From Coprinellus micaceus (Eukaryota > Basidiomycota > Agaricomycetes > Agaricales > Psathyrellaceae), in contig OX596336.1 of assembly GCA_951394405.1 (NCBI GenBank), forward strand, positions 1,426,001 through 1,490,000: 64,000 bases of DNA. Reading direction: 5' to 3'. The notes under the pieces are model-generated. The model worked only from the letters and a program-made list of their open reading frames with translations. It did no database searches and was not told the DNA's origin. The position numbers and the translations under genes are program-made. The first letter of the stretch is position 1. The number at the start of each line of letters is the position of its first letter. Shown in pieces: positions 23,870-34,639 of the stretch.

Positions 23870-26368
23870 TCAGTTACTATCAGATGGTGGGACCCAAACC
23901 AAACCCTCCTTCTCGTCGGTTGTCGTGTAGCTTTCCTCGCCCTCGCTACTGAGCGCAGCCGCCCAGTTCCCTTCCAGCCTGCCGTGCCTGAGAGTGGGAA
24001 TTTTCGCCCCCTTCTGACGCAAAAATGCAACCACCTCCTTCACAGCTCGGTGACCCTCATACGAATCCGAACTACCTCCGGATTCATTTGAACCATCGGC
24101 CACCCTCTGCGGCGCCACGCTTCCCCCGAAAGCCTCTGCGAGGTGAGGGCTTGACCTCATTGTCGTCTTCGCAGATCCCCCAGCCTGTTCCAACTGGTCG
24201 AACAGGCTCGCAATTGCGTTCACCGCCTCGACACGGGCACGCAGCACATGGCGGATAAGGCGACGTGAAGGGGGCCTGCGGGCCGAACGCGTTTTGACGG
24301 GTGGCTCCTTTTGCAATTGGAGATCAGTGGGTGACGATGGCCGAGGAGGTGTGCTGTCTTCTGTGTCCGACTTGGGGACACGGGACCGATCTACCCACTG
24401 GTTAGGCGGAGGGATCTTCGGCGTCATGAATTGTGACAGAGCTCCCAGAGAGAGGTCCCATCGCTTCGGGGTCCATACTCCAACGAGAACACGCCAAGTC
24501 GCAACGAACCTCTTAGCTCTAAAAAAAGTAAGGTTCAACCATAGCTTCGCGGATGAGTAAGTCTAGCATGCTTACCGTTCGTAGTTCCCTAAGAGCAAGG
24601 AGATAATTAGCCTTTCAATATCATCGAACTACGACTCATGTACGCACCATCAATCATCTGAGTGTGATATACGGCAAACAGATAAACCAGGGATGCGGAC
24701 AAAAGTGCTCCGATGGGGGTATACCAGAAGAGTGCCCAAAGGAAGAAGAATGTGCATGAATAAATAAGCAGGGAGGAGAGAATGCCCAGAGTAATCTTGC
24801 TCTGGGCCTGGGTCTCCTCTTCTTCCTCTACAAGCCTCGCGCCAATTCTGCCCATGATATAAACGGGGGTATGGATGACCAGAGGTAGGAAGAAGAATGG
24901 GAGACCAATCAGGGCTGCCAAGGAGTCGCGAATGAGGATTAGAAGAGTATACAACCTGCTTGGGACGGTCGCAGGCGTGTTAGGATCCAAATTCTGGGGG
25001 AGAGGCAGAGATGTGAGGACATCATTCGTCAGGTGAGACGACTGGAGGAGCGAGTAGTAGGAGAGCAGCTGGCGACGAATATTCCTAAAGTTCGGCACGA
25101 TGTCCGTGTTGGTGAAGAGGTCCACGAGCCTGGAGAAAAACACATGCTCAGCCCAAGGGAAGTCAAGTGAATCGGCAAGATACTTACGTCTGCGAAACGA
25201 CGACGAAGTCGTCCAGGTTGATCGATTTGTCGCCCTCCCACAAGAGGTCCCTGGCCATCCTCGCGGCGTACAGGGTGTCCCTACGCGAAAACGCGCCTTA
25301 ATAACAAACTGGGGGGACAAGGAGAATCCACAAACCAATCCGGTGCATTGATAGTAGCTTCAACCAATTCGGCCTCAATGGTGCGTGACAGGCGCTTCAC
25401 GGCAGCACGAGACGCGCCTTCCTCTTCAGAGAGGAACTGCTCCTTGTACTCATCCATCGAGATAGCCTTGCCAAATCTGGATCACATGGGCGTCAGTCGA
25501 ATTCACGTCGGAGCTCCAAGCGCCTCGCTTACTCCAAGACGACCTATAGACAACGGATGTATTAGCGCCCATGAAAGAAGATAATGACGCCACGAAGCGA
25601 CTTGCCGCACTCCTGTACTTCGATTTGTTGGTGTAGACGATGGCAGCTGGCACAATCTTGACGTCTGGCTGATCAGCAAGTTCAGGGTGTGCTTGCTTGT
25701 ACTTCAGGTACTCCAGCGCGGACCATGCAGCTCCATCCTTGACTTGCATGATTCGCGGCTCCGTGTAGCTGGTGCCTTCAGGGAACAGTGCAACTGCCTT
25801 GCCTTTCTCCAAAGCTTCGAAGGTGCCCTTGAACAGCTTCTGGCGGTCTTTCGACTTGCGGTCCACAGGAATGTTGCCCGAGGAATAGAGAATCCATGCG
25901 ACAACAGGATGACCGAACAGGGATGCTGGACAGGGTGTGTAATTCAGCGTGAGTTGATGACACGCGCCTCGGGTGTGCCCCAACAAACTCACCCTTGCTC
26001 CAGTAGTTGAGGATACGCTGGTGAGGGAAGGCGACAGCTGTTTCAATCGCATTAGACACAGCGAGCCCTGCTGTCGACAATGAACTCGAACGCACATAGA
26101 ACAGCCGGGTCCAGCATCATGTTATGATGTGTCGCAGTCCTAGATGAAGTACATGCATTTAGCTGACCCATTAGCAACCTCGAACCACCACCTCGAGGGT
26201 CCTCTGGATCGCTGAGTGTATGGACAGCACTTACACAATAATAGGGCCCTCCTTCGGCACATTCTCCTCCCCAACCACTCGAACCTCCGTAAAGAACGAG
26301 TTGGCAGCTGCCCCAGCGATAGCCCGAATTATTCGGTGCAACAGCATGAAGTCTGCGGACGAGGACAT
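23870..26368 (-). CDS. glycerol-3-phosphate acyltransferase-like protein (Sct1/Gpt2 type)
   Basis: This is a membrane acyltransferase of glycerolipid synthesis in the ER. Ten exons close at 643 aa: 26368-26235, 26139-26096, 26037-25993, 25925-25606, 25544-25534, 25476-25336, 25280-25188, 25129-24648, 24588-24576, 24518-23870. Motif I reads HHNMMLD (H-x4-D) after EGPIIVTAT. Motif II is GNIPVDRKSKD, motif III is ALFPEGTSYTEP, and motif IV is KIVPAAIVY. The KYRSAVVLEFGKAISM junction crosses an 11-nt exon. Two hydrophobic regions (LPFFFLPLVIHTPVYIMG; LLIYSCTFFFLWALFWY) and a Ser-rich cytosolic tail follow, as in yeast Sct1 and Gpt2. The intron starting at 25605 uses a GC donor (GCAAGT). Exon 9 is only 13 nt. 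G3P versus DHAP preference is not visible. Confidence 0.9.
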
Positions 26369-27211
26369 GGTGGTGGTCAATGTGAAAGACGCTGCTGCGC
26401 TGGCGACAAGCAGAGTCGAGCTGGGTTAGAGTCCCCAGCGGTCGCCGTAAACGTCCAAAGTCCATTCATTTGGGACAGTTGGATCAGTTGGGGCGCGCTC
26501 TCCACGTGACAGGGTGCCATGTGAATTGATGCGCCCTAAGCGCCCGGCGCCGGCTTGATTCGAAGCCGAGGCAACCCAAAACTTGAACTCGAACTTCCAC
26601 CATGATGGAAAAAAGAGACTGACGTATCTCTCCGCATAGTCCTTTGGCACCAGGGGTACCTCCTCCGCCATCACGGTCATCGCATCCTGACCGAATGCAC
26701 AAGAAATGCGGAGTCCCGCCGAGCTGTGGGCCGCTGCTTCAAGTTGTACCACCAGAGAAAGCCACGGCGCGGCGCAGTCAAAGCGCGGCTTACAGTCTCT
26801 CAAGGTTTTCGCGCTAAAAGAATTGCATAAAATGGCCTGATTTCGACTTTCACTATGTAGTGCTTGCGCACAGTTTTGCACCTGGCAAGGTTTCACCTCT
26901 GCCAGTTCCGACGAAACTCCCCCGGACATTGTACAGTACAGCTCACCACGTGCCCGTTATTCCTCAGAGGGGGGAAATACACTGAAGGGGCTTGGGGCCC
27001 ACTCCGCATAGCAGCCTTTCTGATCAACCCCAAGGCTTCGAAGCTTCAACTCAAGCTCACCCCTCACGGAATCATATTGGTGCCTTTCCACAAAAGACCC
27101 CAGCCTCGTGCTCGTTATGGCTCTACTTAATTTACAAATGAGGCTTAACGACATTGATCATACCCGCTTCTGTCCAATACAGTAAATCGACACAAGAGTT
27201 CCATCAGATCG
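26369..27211. other. intergenic region upstream of the acyltransferase
   Basis: An open frame at 26426-26929 (minus) has no family features and lies where the acyltransferase promoter should be. I treat it as chance. No other structure is apparent. Confidence 0.4.
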
Positions 27212-28837
27212 CTAGAGTGCCTTTGACCCAATCGTAACCTTCATACCACTTTCCCTGAGCGTCCGCACTGACTCGGCGTGTACAAGCCTCTCAGCCCTAC
27301 CTTCTCCCTGGCTCCCAACGAGAAACTGCACCTCGACGCTCTTTACGACAGCTGCTTTCAAGGGGTTCGATTTCTCGCTTCCGTTTTGCCTTCGACCGAG
27401 GAGGAAGTCGAAGAGGTGTTGTAGGTCGGCTTCCTAGTCAACTTCCTCAAACCCCAAGCACTCCAGCCATGGTAACCAGGCCTCGCCCTGAAAAAGAGAT
27501 TTCCCCATGCGGGAGAAAAGCCACGCCATCGAGGTGGAATCGACCCTCATCACTAGGCGCGTAAGGAAGGGAAGGCGATCGAAAGCTGCTCGCAATGGTG
27601 CTCCAGCTGTACCGTTAAATATGAGAGCCTTGATGTAAGGGTGCCTCTGGAGGAAGTCCTTCCAGATTGCCGTGGTTGAAGAGTCGCGTGCGTTGGTGAC
27701 ATCTAGGGTTACGAGCGCCGGTAACTCCAGATAACTGAGGACGGAAACTCCATCGGAGCGAGATCCGATAGCTACATTAACTCGCAATACGGTTAATTTG
27801 GGGAGGGAGGTAGTGCATCTTGAGGATAACGATGGGCCGAACTCCACGGCCGTTATGGCAAGGCGCAATTCATTTAGGTTTACGCACCGGGTCAGTGCGC
27901 GAAGGGTGGAACTCGGTGATTCGCGGAATATCCCGACAGGGATGGCGAGAAAGGTGAGGCGTTCCAGAAACCCCGCTGCCTCCCCTAGCGCAGTAATGCC
28001 TCTTGGTCCGTACGTTAAAGTAATCCCTGTAACGGAGGGGAAAGATGATAGGAAGGAGTAGGAAGGTTGCAGAGACTCTGCCTCCTGAATGGACATAGCT
28101 AGCGATGTGATGGTTGGTTGTCGCCCACTTCGTCGAAGGTGTCTAGAAAGCGAGTTCGAGAGGTTCTCCACGCATCTTCTATGTCTGACTTTCATCCCTA
28201 GGTGGTCCAACGGTGGTCCTTCCAGGAGGAGTCGGACTAGGGACCGATTTCGATTTAGAATACAGGCCGAGTCGACCCCGAACTGCGGTGAACAGAAATT
28301 CGGGCAATCTTCCTTCCGTTGCATGGCGATCACCAACCGTCGGGGCAGATTGCCAGCTCGAGCGAGCCAAACCGCCATCTTGTTGTACGACAGACTGGGG
28401 CCCTCGATGCCATCTATCGAAATGTTTGACCACAGCCCGTGTGCACTGAGGGCAGCCGCGCGCCAGCCTCTGCACACCAGCATGAGATGGACCAACGCTC
28501 CCCGAGAAGGCCTGCTCGGGGAGTAGAAGGAGGACCCGACCGACTGATGTGCTTCGAAGATATGTCCCAGTACTTCCGCTGGCATCCTACGTATGGCCGA
28601 CACGACACCACGATGCTCCTTGAGTTTTGCTTCAAGTGTGCGAAGTTGCTCTGACCAGAAAGACAGCTTCAACTTTACTTCGTCAATTTGGTCCACCAGG
28701 TCTTCAATACCGCGCAGAGCCCATTGCAGTTCACGGGCAGGGGGAGGATCGTTGTTGGTAAAAAGATGTTCCACCGAAGGGACTTGCTTGGAATCGCATA
28801 CGTCGGGATCCAAGAGTTCGCCTGGAATATGTGGCAT
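27212..28837 (-). pseudogene. F-box-like/LRR paralog 1, truncated by an in-frame TAG
   Basis: An intronless F-box-like protein gene of the mushroom-expanded type. From the ATG at 28837 the frame runs 467 aa to a TAG at 27434-27436. It starts with VEHLFTNNDPPP, then a predicted coiled coil (about residues 40-75), then the F-box-like SAIRRMPAEVLGHIFEA and LMLVCRGWRAAAL. Leucine-rich-repeat-like sequence follows, with HRRCVENLSNSL shared by paralogs. After the TAG the same frame stays open for 73 more codons to a stop at 27212-27214. It encodes DLQHLFDFLLGRR, KSVEVQFLVGSQGEGRAERL and LRESGMKVTI, which align with the C-terminus of the copy at 36143. So the stop is a nonsense change relative to intact copies. 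Whether the short product is made or works is unknown. Confidence 0.75.
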
Positions 28838-29002
28838 GACCGGTTGTAGGCACGGATGAAGTGAGAGCTGAGAGATTGAAGTTGGAACCAAGCGCCACAG
28901 TTTGGCACTGCTTTGATTTGGAGGACGATCCGGCCACGGACCACTACGAAGGTGCTATCAAGGAGGTGTATGTACTGGCTAAAGTTTCTAGGTAGCGTCG
29001 AT

Positions 29003-30652
29003 TTACGCGGGGTATATACCGAGGCCTCGAACAGAATTGAGTTGGGAATCAAACCGTGACATGCCATACCGCGAGTCTCTCATACGGTATGAATTCTCGG
29101 ATACCTTCACCCCATCCATCCGCAGTAGTCGCACCGTATCAGCATGCGTCCGGGTCCCGCCAAATGCTGGCGTGGGTTCGTCCCGGCTCGCGGTCATATA
29201 CTCGATGGTGACACCCTGCAAGCTATCCGCCCCTCGTTGCCTTCGCGATTGCAAACTGGCTAGAAGCGGCCGCAGGTCCAGCCCTGGGTCGACCTCCCTT
29301 AGCTCAACCACCTCGAGCCTCGGTAGCAGCTCCCTGTCCGTTGGACTGGGAGGTCCCGACATTAAACGGCTTTCAAAGTACTTCGCGATGTTGGTCGCGC
29401 CGAAGAGGGTTAGGCGAGTGAGAAGGGGAAGTTTGGTGAAAATTGCGTGTACTTGGGCGACCCCAAGCGTTTGTCTTCCCGTAAAGGACCTGATGTGCGG
29501 GTGTCTCTCGAAAAAACGAGTACAAGTCGCAGATGAATCGTACAAGGCGTGGTTTTCGAAGGAGATGAGGGCTGGGAGGTCCAGGTGGTCAAGGATAGAC
29601 TCGAGTGGGGAGCGATTGCTGGCAGAAGGCAATAGCACTTGCACTCGAAGGCGAGTCACGCTGGGGAGGGAGACGATGCCCTTGAAGCAATCGTGGGGGA
29701 TGGTGATGACGGCAACTTCGAGTTCTGTGAGGTTCGTGCACTTTGCGAGTGCTGGAAAGGTGACTTGAGGCGACTCTCCACCATCACCTAGAACAAATTT
29801 GAGCGCTGTCAAACGACCGAGGAGGCCCCCTACTTTCTCCAGTGTCCCAAAAGTCTTTGCACCCATTAGAGCAATGCCCGTCAGGGAGGAGGAATTTGAT
29901 AGAAAGGTAAAGTCGGGTGGATGTTCGGCCGTTAAGATGGTGAGGTGTAGTGTTTTGAGAGGAATTTGATGCTCATGCCCATGCATCGCACTCATGAGCG
30001 TGTTGGTGAAGCGGTCCAAACATCGTCTATGTTGGATCTTGAGGTCCAAAGTGTCCAAAGGCGGTCCCTCTGTGATCAGCCTGACCAGCGACGCGCTGTT
30101 ATTCAAACTGCAGAGGTTGTTGGATGTGGTTGGGAGGAGACAACGGTCTGAGCAGTCCTCTGCTCGATACAGGCTTATGTGTAGGACGCGTGGTGCACCA
30201 CCGGCGCGACCTAGCCAAGCTGCAGCTTTGTTGTAAGACATGCCGGCGAGATCTTCACCGTCCACAGAGGCAGCTGCCCACAGCCTACGCGTCGCGAGCG
30301 CAGCCTCGCGCCAGGCTCTACACACCAATGTGAGTTGGACGAGTTCCTTCCGAGCAGATCGACCCATGATTGGCAGGGAGTTCGACCTGGCGAACGAGAA
30401 CGACGTGAATATGTGCCCGAAGATCTCGCAGGGCATCCCACGCAATGCGGACGCGACACCGCAATGCTGGTCAAGTCGCTCCTCGAGGGCATGCAGCCGG
30501 GAGTTCCAGAGAGATATCTTGTCTTTGACGTATGAAATCTGTCCTCTGAGGTCGTTGATCCCATCGTAAACGCGGGCAAGGTCGGCGGGAGCCAGAGGGT
30601 CGTTGCTATTCAAGAATTGGTCTATCGCAAATAGCGCTTGGTTACCATGCAT
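29003..30652 (-). CDS. F-box-like/LRR paralog 2 (intact)
   Basis: Likely an SCF-type substrate adaptor, judged only from the F-box-like motif. The intronless frame from the ATG at 30652 (MHGNQALFAIDQFL) gives 549 aa. An in-frame ATG at 30757 is an alternative, but the chosen start matches the paralog layout, where a short leader precedes 'NDP'. The order is coiled coil (INDLRGQISYVKDKISL), F-box-like ALRGMPCEIFGHIF with LTLVCRAWREAAL, then LRR-like repeats with AWLGRAGGAPR, EGPPLDTLDLKIQHRRCL, FTKLPLLTRL and VVELREVDPGL. The C-terminal region extends past the point where paralog 1 is cut. Substrate unknown. Confidence 0.8.
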   Translation of the reverse strand: MHGNQALFAIDQFLNSNDPLAPADLARVYDGINDLRGQISYVKDKISLWNSRLHALEERLDQHCGVASALRGMPCEIFGHIFTSFSFARSNSLPIMGRSARKELVQLTLVCRAWREAALATRRLWAAASVDGEDLAGMSYNKAAAWLGRAGGAPRVLHISLYRAEDCSDRCLLPTTSNNLCSLNNSASLVRLITEGPPLDTLDLKIQHRRCLDRFTNTLMSAMHGHEHQIPLKTLHLTILTAEHPPDFTFLSNSSSLTGIALMGAKTFGTLEKVGGLLGRLTALKFVLGDGGESPQVTFPALAKCTNLTELEVAVITIPHDCFKGIVSLPSVTRLRVQVLLPSASNRSPLESILDHLDLPALISFENHALYDSSATCTRFFERHPHIRSFTGRQTLGVAQVHAIFTKLPLLTRLTLFGATNIAKYFESRLMSGPPSPTDRELLPRLEVVELREVDPGLDLRPLLASLQSRRQRGADSLQGVTIEYMTASRDEPTPAFGGTRTHADTVRLLRMDGVKVSENSYRMRDSRYGMSRFDSQLNSVRGLGIYPA

Positions 30653-31081
30653 ACTGGGAGTGGTAGGGTGTCGTGGGGTCCAACGTCCGGCGTGCTCTAG
30701 GGGATGGTGTGAGAGGAGGGATAATGATCTAAGCTTTCGTTTGTTATTCAGGCGCATAATTTATATGGGGACTCACATATACAATTTGGCTTTGCTTTGA
30801 TTTCGAAGCTTCTTGCATGGGAACGGAAGGGTATCCGTGTGCGGCCGTCGATGGCGGACACCCGACTCCCATCCCAGGAATAAGTATGGGAAGGTTTGGT
30901 ATTGTATAAGGCATTGAACCGGCTAAGAACTAGGTAAACACGGATGTACACTGCAAGAACTCGGGGAATTGTTAGTGTTTGGGCTTCGTGGAGGATGCAC
31001 CCTAAGGCGAAATCGTAATTGTTATCCCGCTCGCCCGTAATGCCCGCACTTCAGCGGCGTTTCTACACCTTGCGGCAATCG
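30653..31081. other. spacer between F-box paralogs
   Basis: This 430-bp stretch upstream of paralog 2 and downstream of the paralog 3 remnant contains no supported gene. Confidence 0.4.
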
Positions 31082-32520
31082 TCAGGCCTCACCCTCCTGG
31101 CTAGCGGCAAAGCCCGGGACAACATCTTTCATGACGGCAAAGCCTTCCTTTTTGTACCCTTCTCGTCGGGTTAAGAGGCATTCAAACACGGGGTCCATCT
31201 CGGGCCCGGCGTCGATTCCAAAAAGTTCCAAGCGCTCCAGCTGTGGTAGCAACTGCTGGGGCTGCCTCAAGGTGGACGTGAAGTAGTGGAAAGCTGGAGT
31301 GCTGTTGGAGATGCCGAGGTGAATGAGAGAATGAAGCTAAGATAAAGCCGCTTGAATTGGTGCCGCGTTGGTCTCGCAACATTTGAAGGCCTTGATCTGC
31401 GGGTGTCGTTTGAAGAACGGCCCGAAGGTGAGGGATGTCGACGACTCGTGAGCGCCGGATATCTCAACGGTATGAAGTGAAGGCAAATCCAAATGAGTTA
31501 AAGCCCCTGACAGTTCAGTGCCGCCGTGATCTTCTGTTATCCCACGTATGCAGAGGTGAGTTAGTTTGGGTAGATGGTCATGAGGAATTGAAGTAGGGTC
31601 ATAGCGCGCATGGGTGTAGAAGAGGCCGAGCTGCTTGAGGTTGGCACATTTGGACAGCGCGGCAAGAACGTCAGGGAAAGGTTCGGGGCTCGGGGTTGGA
31701 TCAAGGTGGATGTGAAGAATCGTGAGGCGTCCTGTGAGGCCTTCTACCTGAGTTATCGTGGCAATGCCATTGACCCCTACCAGACGCAGACCAACGATGG
31801 AAGGAAAGAGGGATAGGAATGGGAGGTTTAGTGGTTGGTCCTCTTCATTGGTGATGTGCAGGCCGAGGGCCTTTATCCGAGAAAGGCGCTCTTGAAATTG
31901 CACGCTTCTGACTTTGTGCAACCGGTTTGCGAGGCTTGCGGTGCAAGCTGCGTGACGGACATACAGGTCTACGTTCGCGAAGGATACCTCCACGAGGAGT
32001 CGTGCGAGTGAAGTACTCCTTGAAAAAGCGCAGCGCCCCTGGCATCTGTGGATGTTCGAGCTGAGCGGGTGCAGGACGAAGACGGACATCTGTCTCGGCA
32101 GACTTCCAGCTCGAGCCAGCCAGGCCACGGCTGTGTCGCAGGCCAGTGTACGGCAATCCTGCCCGTCCAAGAAATTGTAGCCCACAGGTCATGAGTGGCA
32201 AGAGCGTCTTCACGCCAGGCCTTGCACACTAACATGAACTCCACCAACTCTTTTCGTGCACCCCCGCTCGTTGTCGGCGGCTCTTCGCTTGCCTCGGCAA
32301 ATGGGTAGGATAGGAATATACGGCCTAGTATCTCCTCTGGGGTCCTGCACAGTGGAGAGACGACGCAGCGATACTTCTCGAGCTTCTGTTCAAGGGCGCG
32401 AAGCTGTGATATCTTGGCCTTGAGTTCGACGATAGAGTCCTCGAGATCGTGAATGTGAGCCTGGGCTTGGGCAAGGTGGGCTGGGGATGGGGGGTCGTTG
32501 TTGACAAACAGGTGATGCAA
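31082..32520 (-). pseudogene. F-box-like/LRR paralog 3, disrupted
   Basis: This is a decayed copy of the same family. Homology begins at HHLFVNNDPPSP (32520). The codon there is TTG, and no in-frame ATG lies between it and the stop at 32548, so the start is missing. A coiled coil (LEDSIVELKAKISQLRALEQ) and F-box-like LCRTPEEILGRIF with FMLVCKAWREDAL follow. At about 32165-32175 homology jumps frame: LWATISWT continues as DGQDCRTLACDTAVAW one frame over, consistent with loss of one base. It then runs through LPRQMSVFVL and FKRHPQIKAF to an in-frame TAG at 31337-31339. After the TAG it continues in frame as HLGISNSTPAF and QLERLELFGIDAGPEMD to 31082. Three independent defects mark it as a pseudogene. 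Confidence 0.85.
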
Positions 32521-32852
32521 AAAAATCGCATATATGCACCTGGGGACTCACAGTTTGGTTCTGCTTGGATTCAAGAATTTCGCTGGCCATCGGTGACGCC
32601 CCATGACACCTTCTGGCTGCGCACTTTCATCTCCCCGAAACCTTGAGTCTATTCCTGATGAATGTCAATAGCGGATATGCACAGGGAACTGTGTAAATAT
32701 TGGGGGAGGTTACCCAACTTGTGCATTGAACTCCATCTCCCGACTCGCCATGGTTTCCCTCCGTACGTCACACCGGTTGGATTGAGATTGTAGCGATATT
32801 CATTCTCGAGTGCTGGGATCCAAAGGATGTGAATTGCACAGCACTATTCTAT
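32521..32852. other. short intergenic stretch
   Basis: About 330 bp between the F-box remnant and the complex I subunit stop. I see nothing beyond presumed flanking untranslated sequence. Confidence 0.4.
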
Positions 32853-33540
32853 TCACCGGTACAAAACCATGGGCCAGTACGAGTAGGGGGTATGAGGCGC
32901 GTCTTCGGATAGCTGGGGCTTCCACTTGGCGTAGGGAGTAGGAAGAGCTGGTGGCAGGCGAGCTTCGGTGTAGACTGTGTTCTCCTTGGTGACCTTGACG
33001 ATGGCGTCAGCGAGGTCGATGGCCGCACTCTGAGCAGGGACACCCGCCTTCTCAGCTCCCTCAGCAGGTGCAGCGACGCTAACACAACCAATCAACGATG
33101 AGGTCGTAGCACGAGGAGCAATACGACGCACCTTTTCACACCGGAATGCTCAATGAGCAAGCCAGAAAGCTCGGACTGGGTCACGACAGAGAGTTGGGGA
33201 TATACCCGGCGAACATCACGCTTCCAGTAGGGGTTCTGAGCGGGGTCGGACGCTGAATGCTTCATATTCAATATCTCCTCCCCTGCATGGAACAAACCGC
33301 AAACCTTTGGTGGCGGGCGTCGAGTACTTCTCGGGGCGGGAGGCAGGGGCAGGAACCCGGTGGTGACTAGCCAAAGGCAAACCACTCGAGATTTCGGGAT
33401 TCACCGCCACGAGCTCTCCTGCAAAACTGTGAGTTGTATCCGGATTTTCGAGGGCCTCTCGACTCACTGAACTTCCTCCAGATGCCCTTGGAGTGGAGGT
33501 GGTAGAGCGTCGACTCTGCCGCTTTCTTCGTGGCTGCCAT
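32853..33540 (-). CDS. NADH:ubiquinone oxidoreductase (complex I) 21-kDa subunit, fungal type
   Basis: This is an accessory subunit of mitochondrial complex I (the fungal NUO-21 family). Four exons (33540-33468, 33418-33305, 33252-33132, 33078-32853) close at 177 aa. The start MAATKKAAESTLYHLHSKG leads into GIWRKFRELVAVNPEISSG, the family's N-terminal motif. The central signature is NPYWKRDVRRVYPQLSVVTQ, followed by SELSGLLIEHS. The C-terminus is Pro/Tyr rich (PYSYWPMVLYR). Introns of 49-53 nt are typical for this window. It is a conserved single-copy-type gene sitting inside the F-box cluster, so the cluster grew around it or was split by it. Confidence 0.88.
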
Positions 33541-34639
33541 GGACGCAGTCGGGTGTTGGGATTTTGGATAAGCGGCGATGCCAATTGGCTGTTCGCTCAG
33601 CTGACCCTAACCTTAGCCCCTTCTTCACATCAGCATCCGAGTTGGCCATTCATTTGGCATGTCCACGAGTTCTTCTCGAACTTGTTGCTCAGAGCTGGAT
33701 ACCTGGGTATCCTGGTGTTCTTCCAAACTGCAGTCCTTCTCTGCTCCTTGAGACCTTCCCCAACGACAACAGAGACCCAGGAACATGCAGAACACAATAC
33801 ATCCTTCCGTGGATAGGCTCGTTAAAGCTTGGATCGGTTCGTGGTGAGGAACAGCCTTAAGTAAGTACGTTCGTTCAACTCTTTTTTGTGCAGCACTCTC
33901 TCATGTTTCTCGGTTCTGCTCATAACCTTGCGTAAGCCTTCCGCACCAGCACACCCCAACACGCCGTGGATAGGCGCGAATCCCCATTCTGGGGACGTTG
34001 CATGACAGCCCCGACATACTATCGCATTAATGGAACACCACCAGGGCCTTTCTAAAATTGTATGAGAGGATCTATTGCCAGGGAAGGACTTCGACGATCT
34101 TGGCTCGGACTCTAGAAGAAGACTTTCAAGTTAAGGTGCCCCTTTAACGGGTATGGGCGACCCCACTGTCGACCTGCTCACAGCTTCCTTGACCTTGTTC
34201 GCTTCCGTTTTGCTGCACCCCTCACAAAGACCCAGCAAGGTGCAGGAGGATTCAAAAGCGTTAGGCGCCCAGCGCTTACATAAGTTGTCCGAGTCATTGT
34301 CAGCCGAATTTGAAATCATTCAAAGCTCCCTATTTCTCCCTTCCCTCGAACCACGATGAAGTAAGTGTCAGTAAAGTGTATAGCCTTACGGAGGACTGAT
34401 AGCTTCCTTGACCAAAGCCATAGACCAAGCAAAGCTTCAGATGGTGCCATAGGGCAGCCTGAACGCAAATACTCTGCTGACTATTCGGTGGAATCAGGAT
34501 CGCGCAATTTTGCGTGCATTGCGCAATCCCGCACGTTGGCTTTGCACAATTGAGCCGCACTCTGCGTGAGCAGCGGCTTTATAAAAATGGAGTCGATGGT
34601 TACTGGGATGGCTTTGTCTCGCCTTCGACTCTTTCCATC
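33541..34639. other. divergent intergenic region
   Basis: This 1.1-kb region lies between the complex I subunit and UPF0643 genes and should hold both promoters. Short frames such as 34153-34359 have no recognised features. Confidence 0.4.
34580..34587 (+). promoter_or_regulatory. TATA-like element upstream of the UPF0643 gene
   Basis: TATAAAAA lies 53 bp upstream of the ATG at 34640, in a plausible position for a short leader. This is a sequence match only. Confidence 0.4.

Noticed and set aside
26426..26929. 167-codon minus-strand frame upstream of the acyltransferase
   Set aside because: The acyltransferase model starts cleanly at 26368 and this frame does not splice into it or show any domain.
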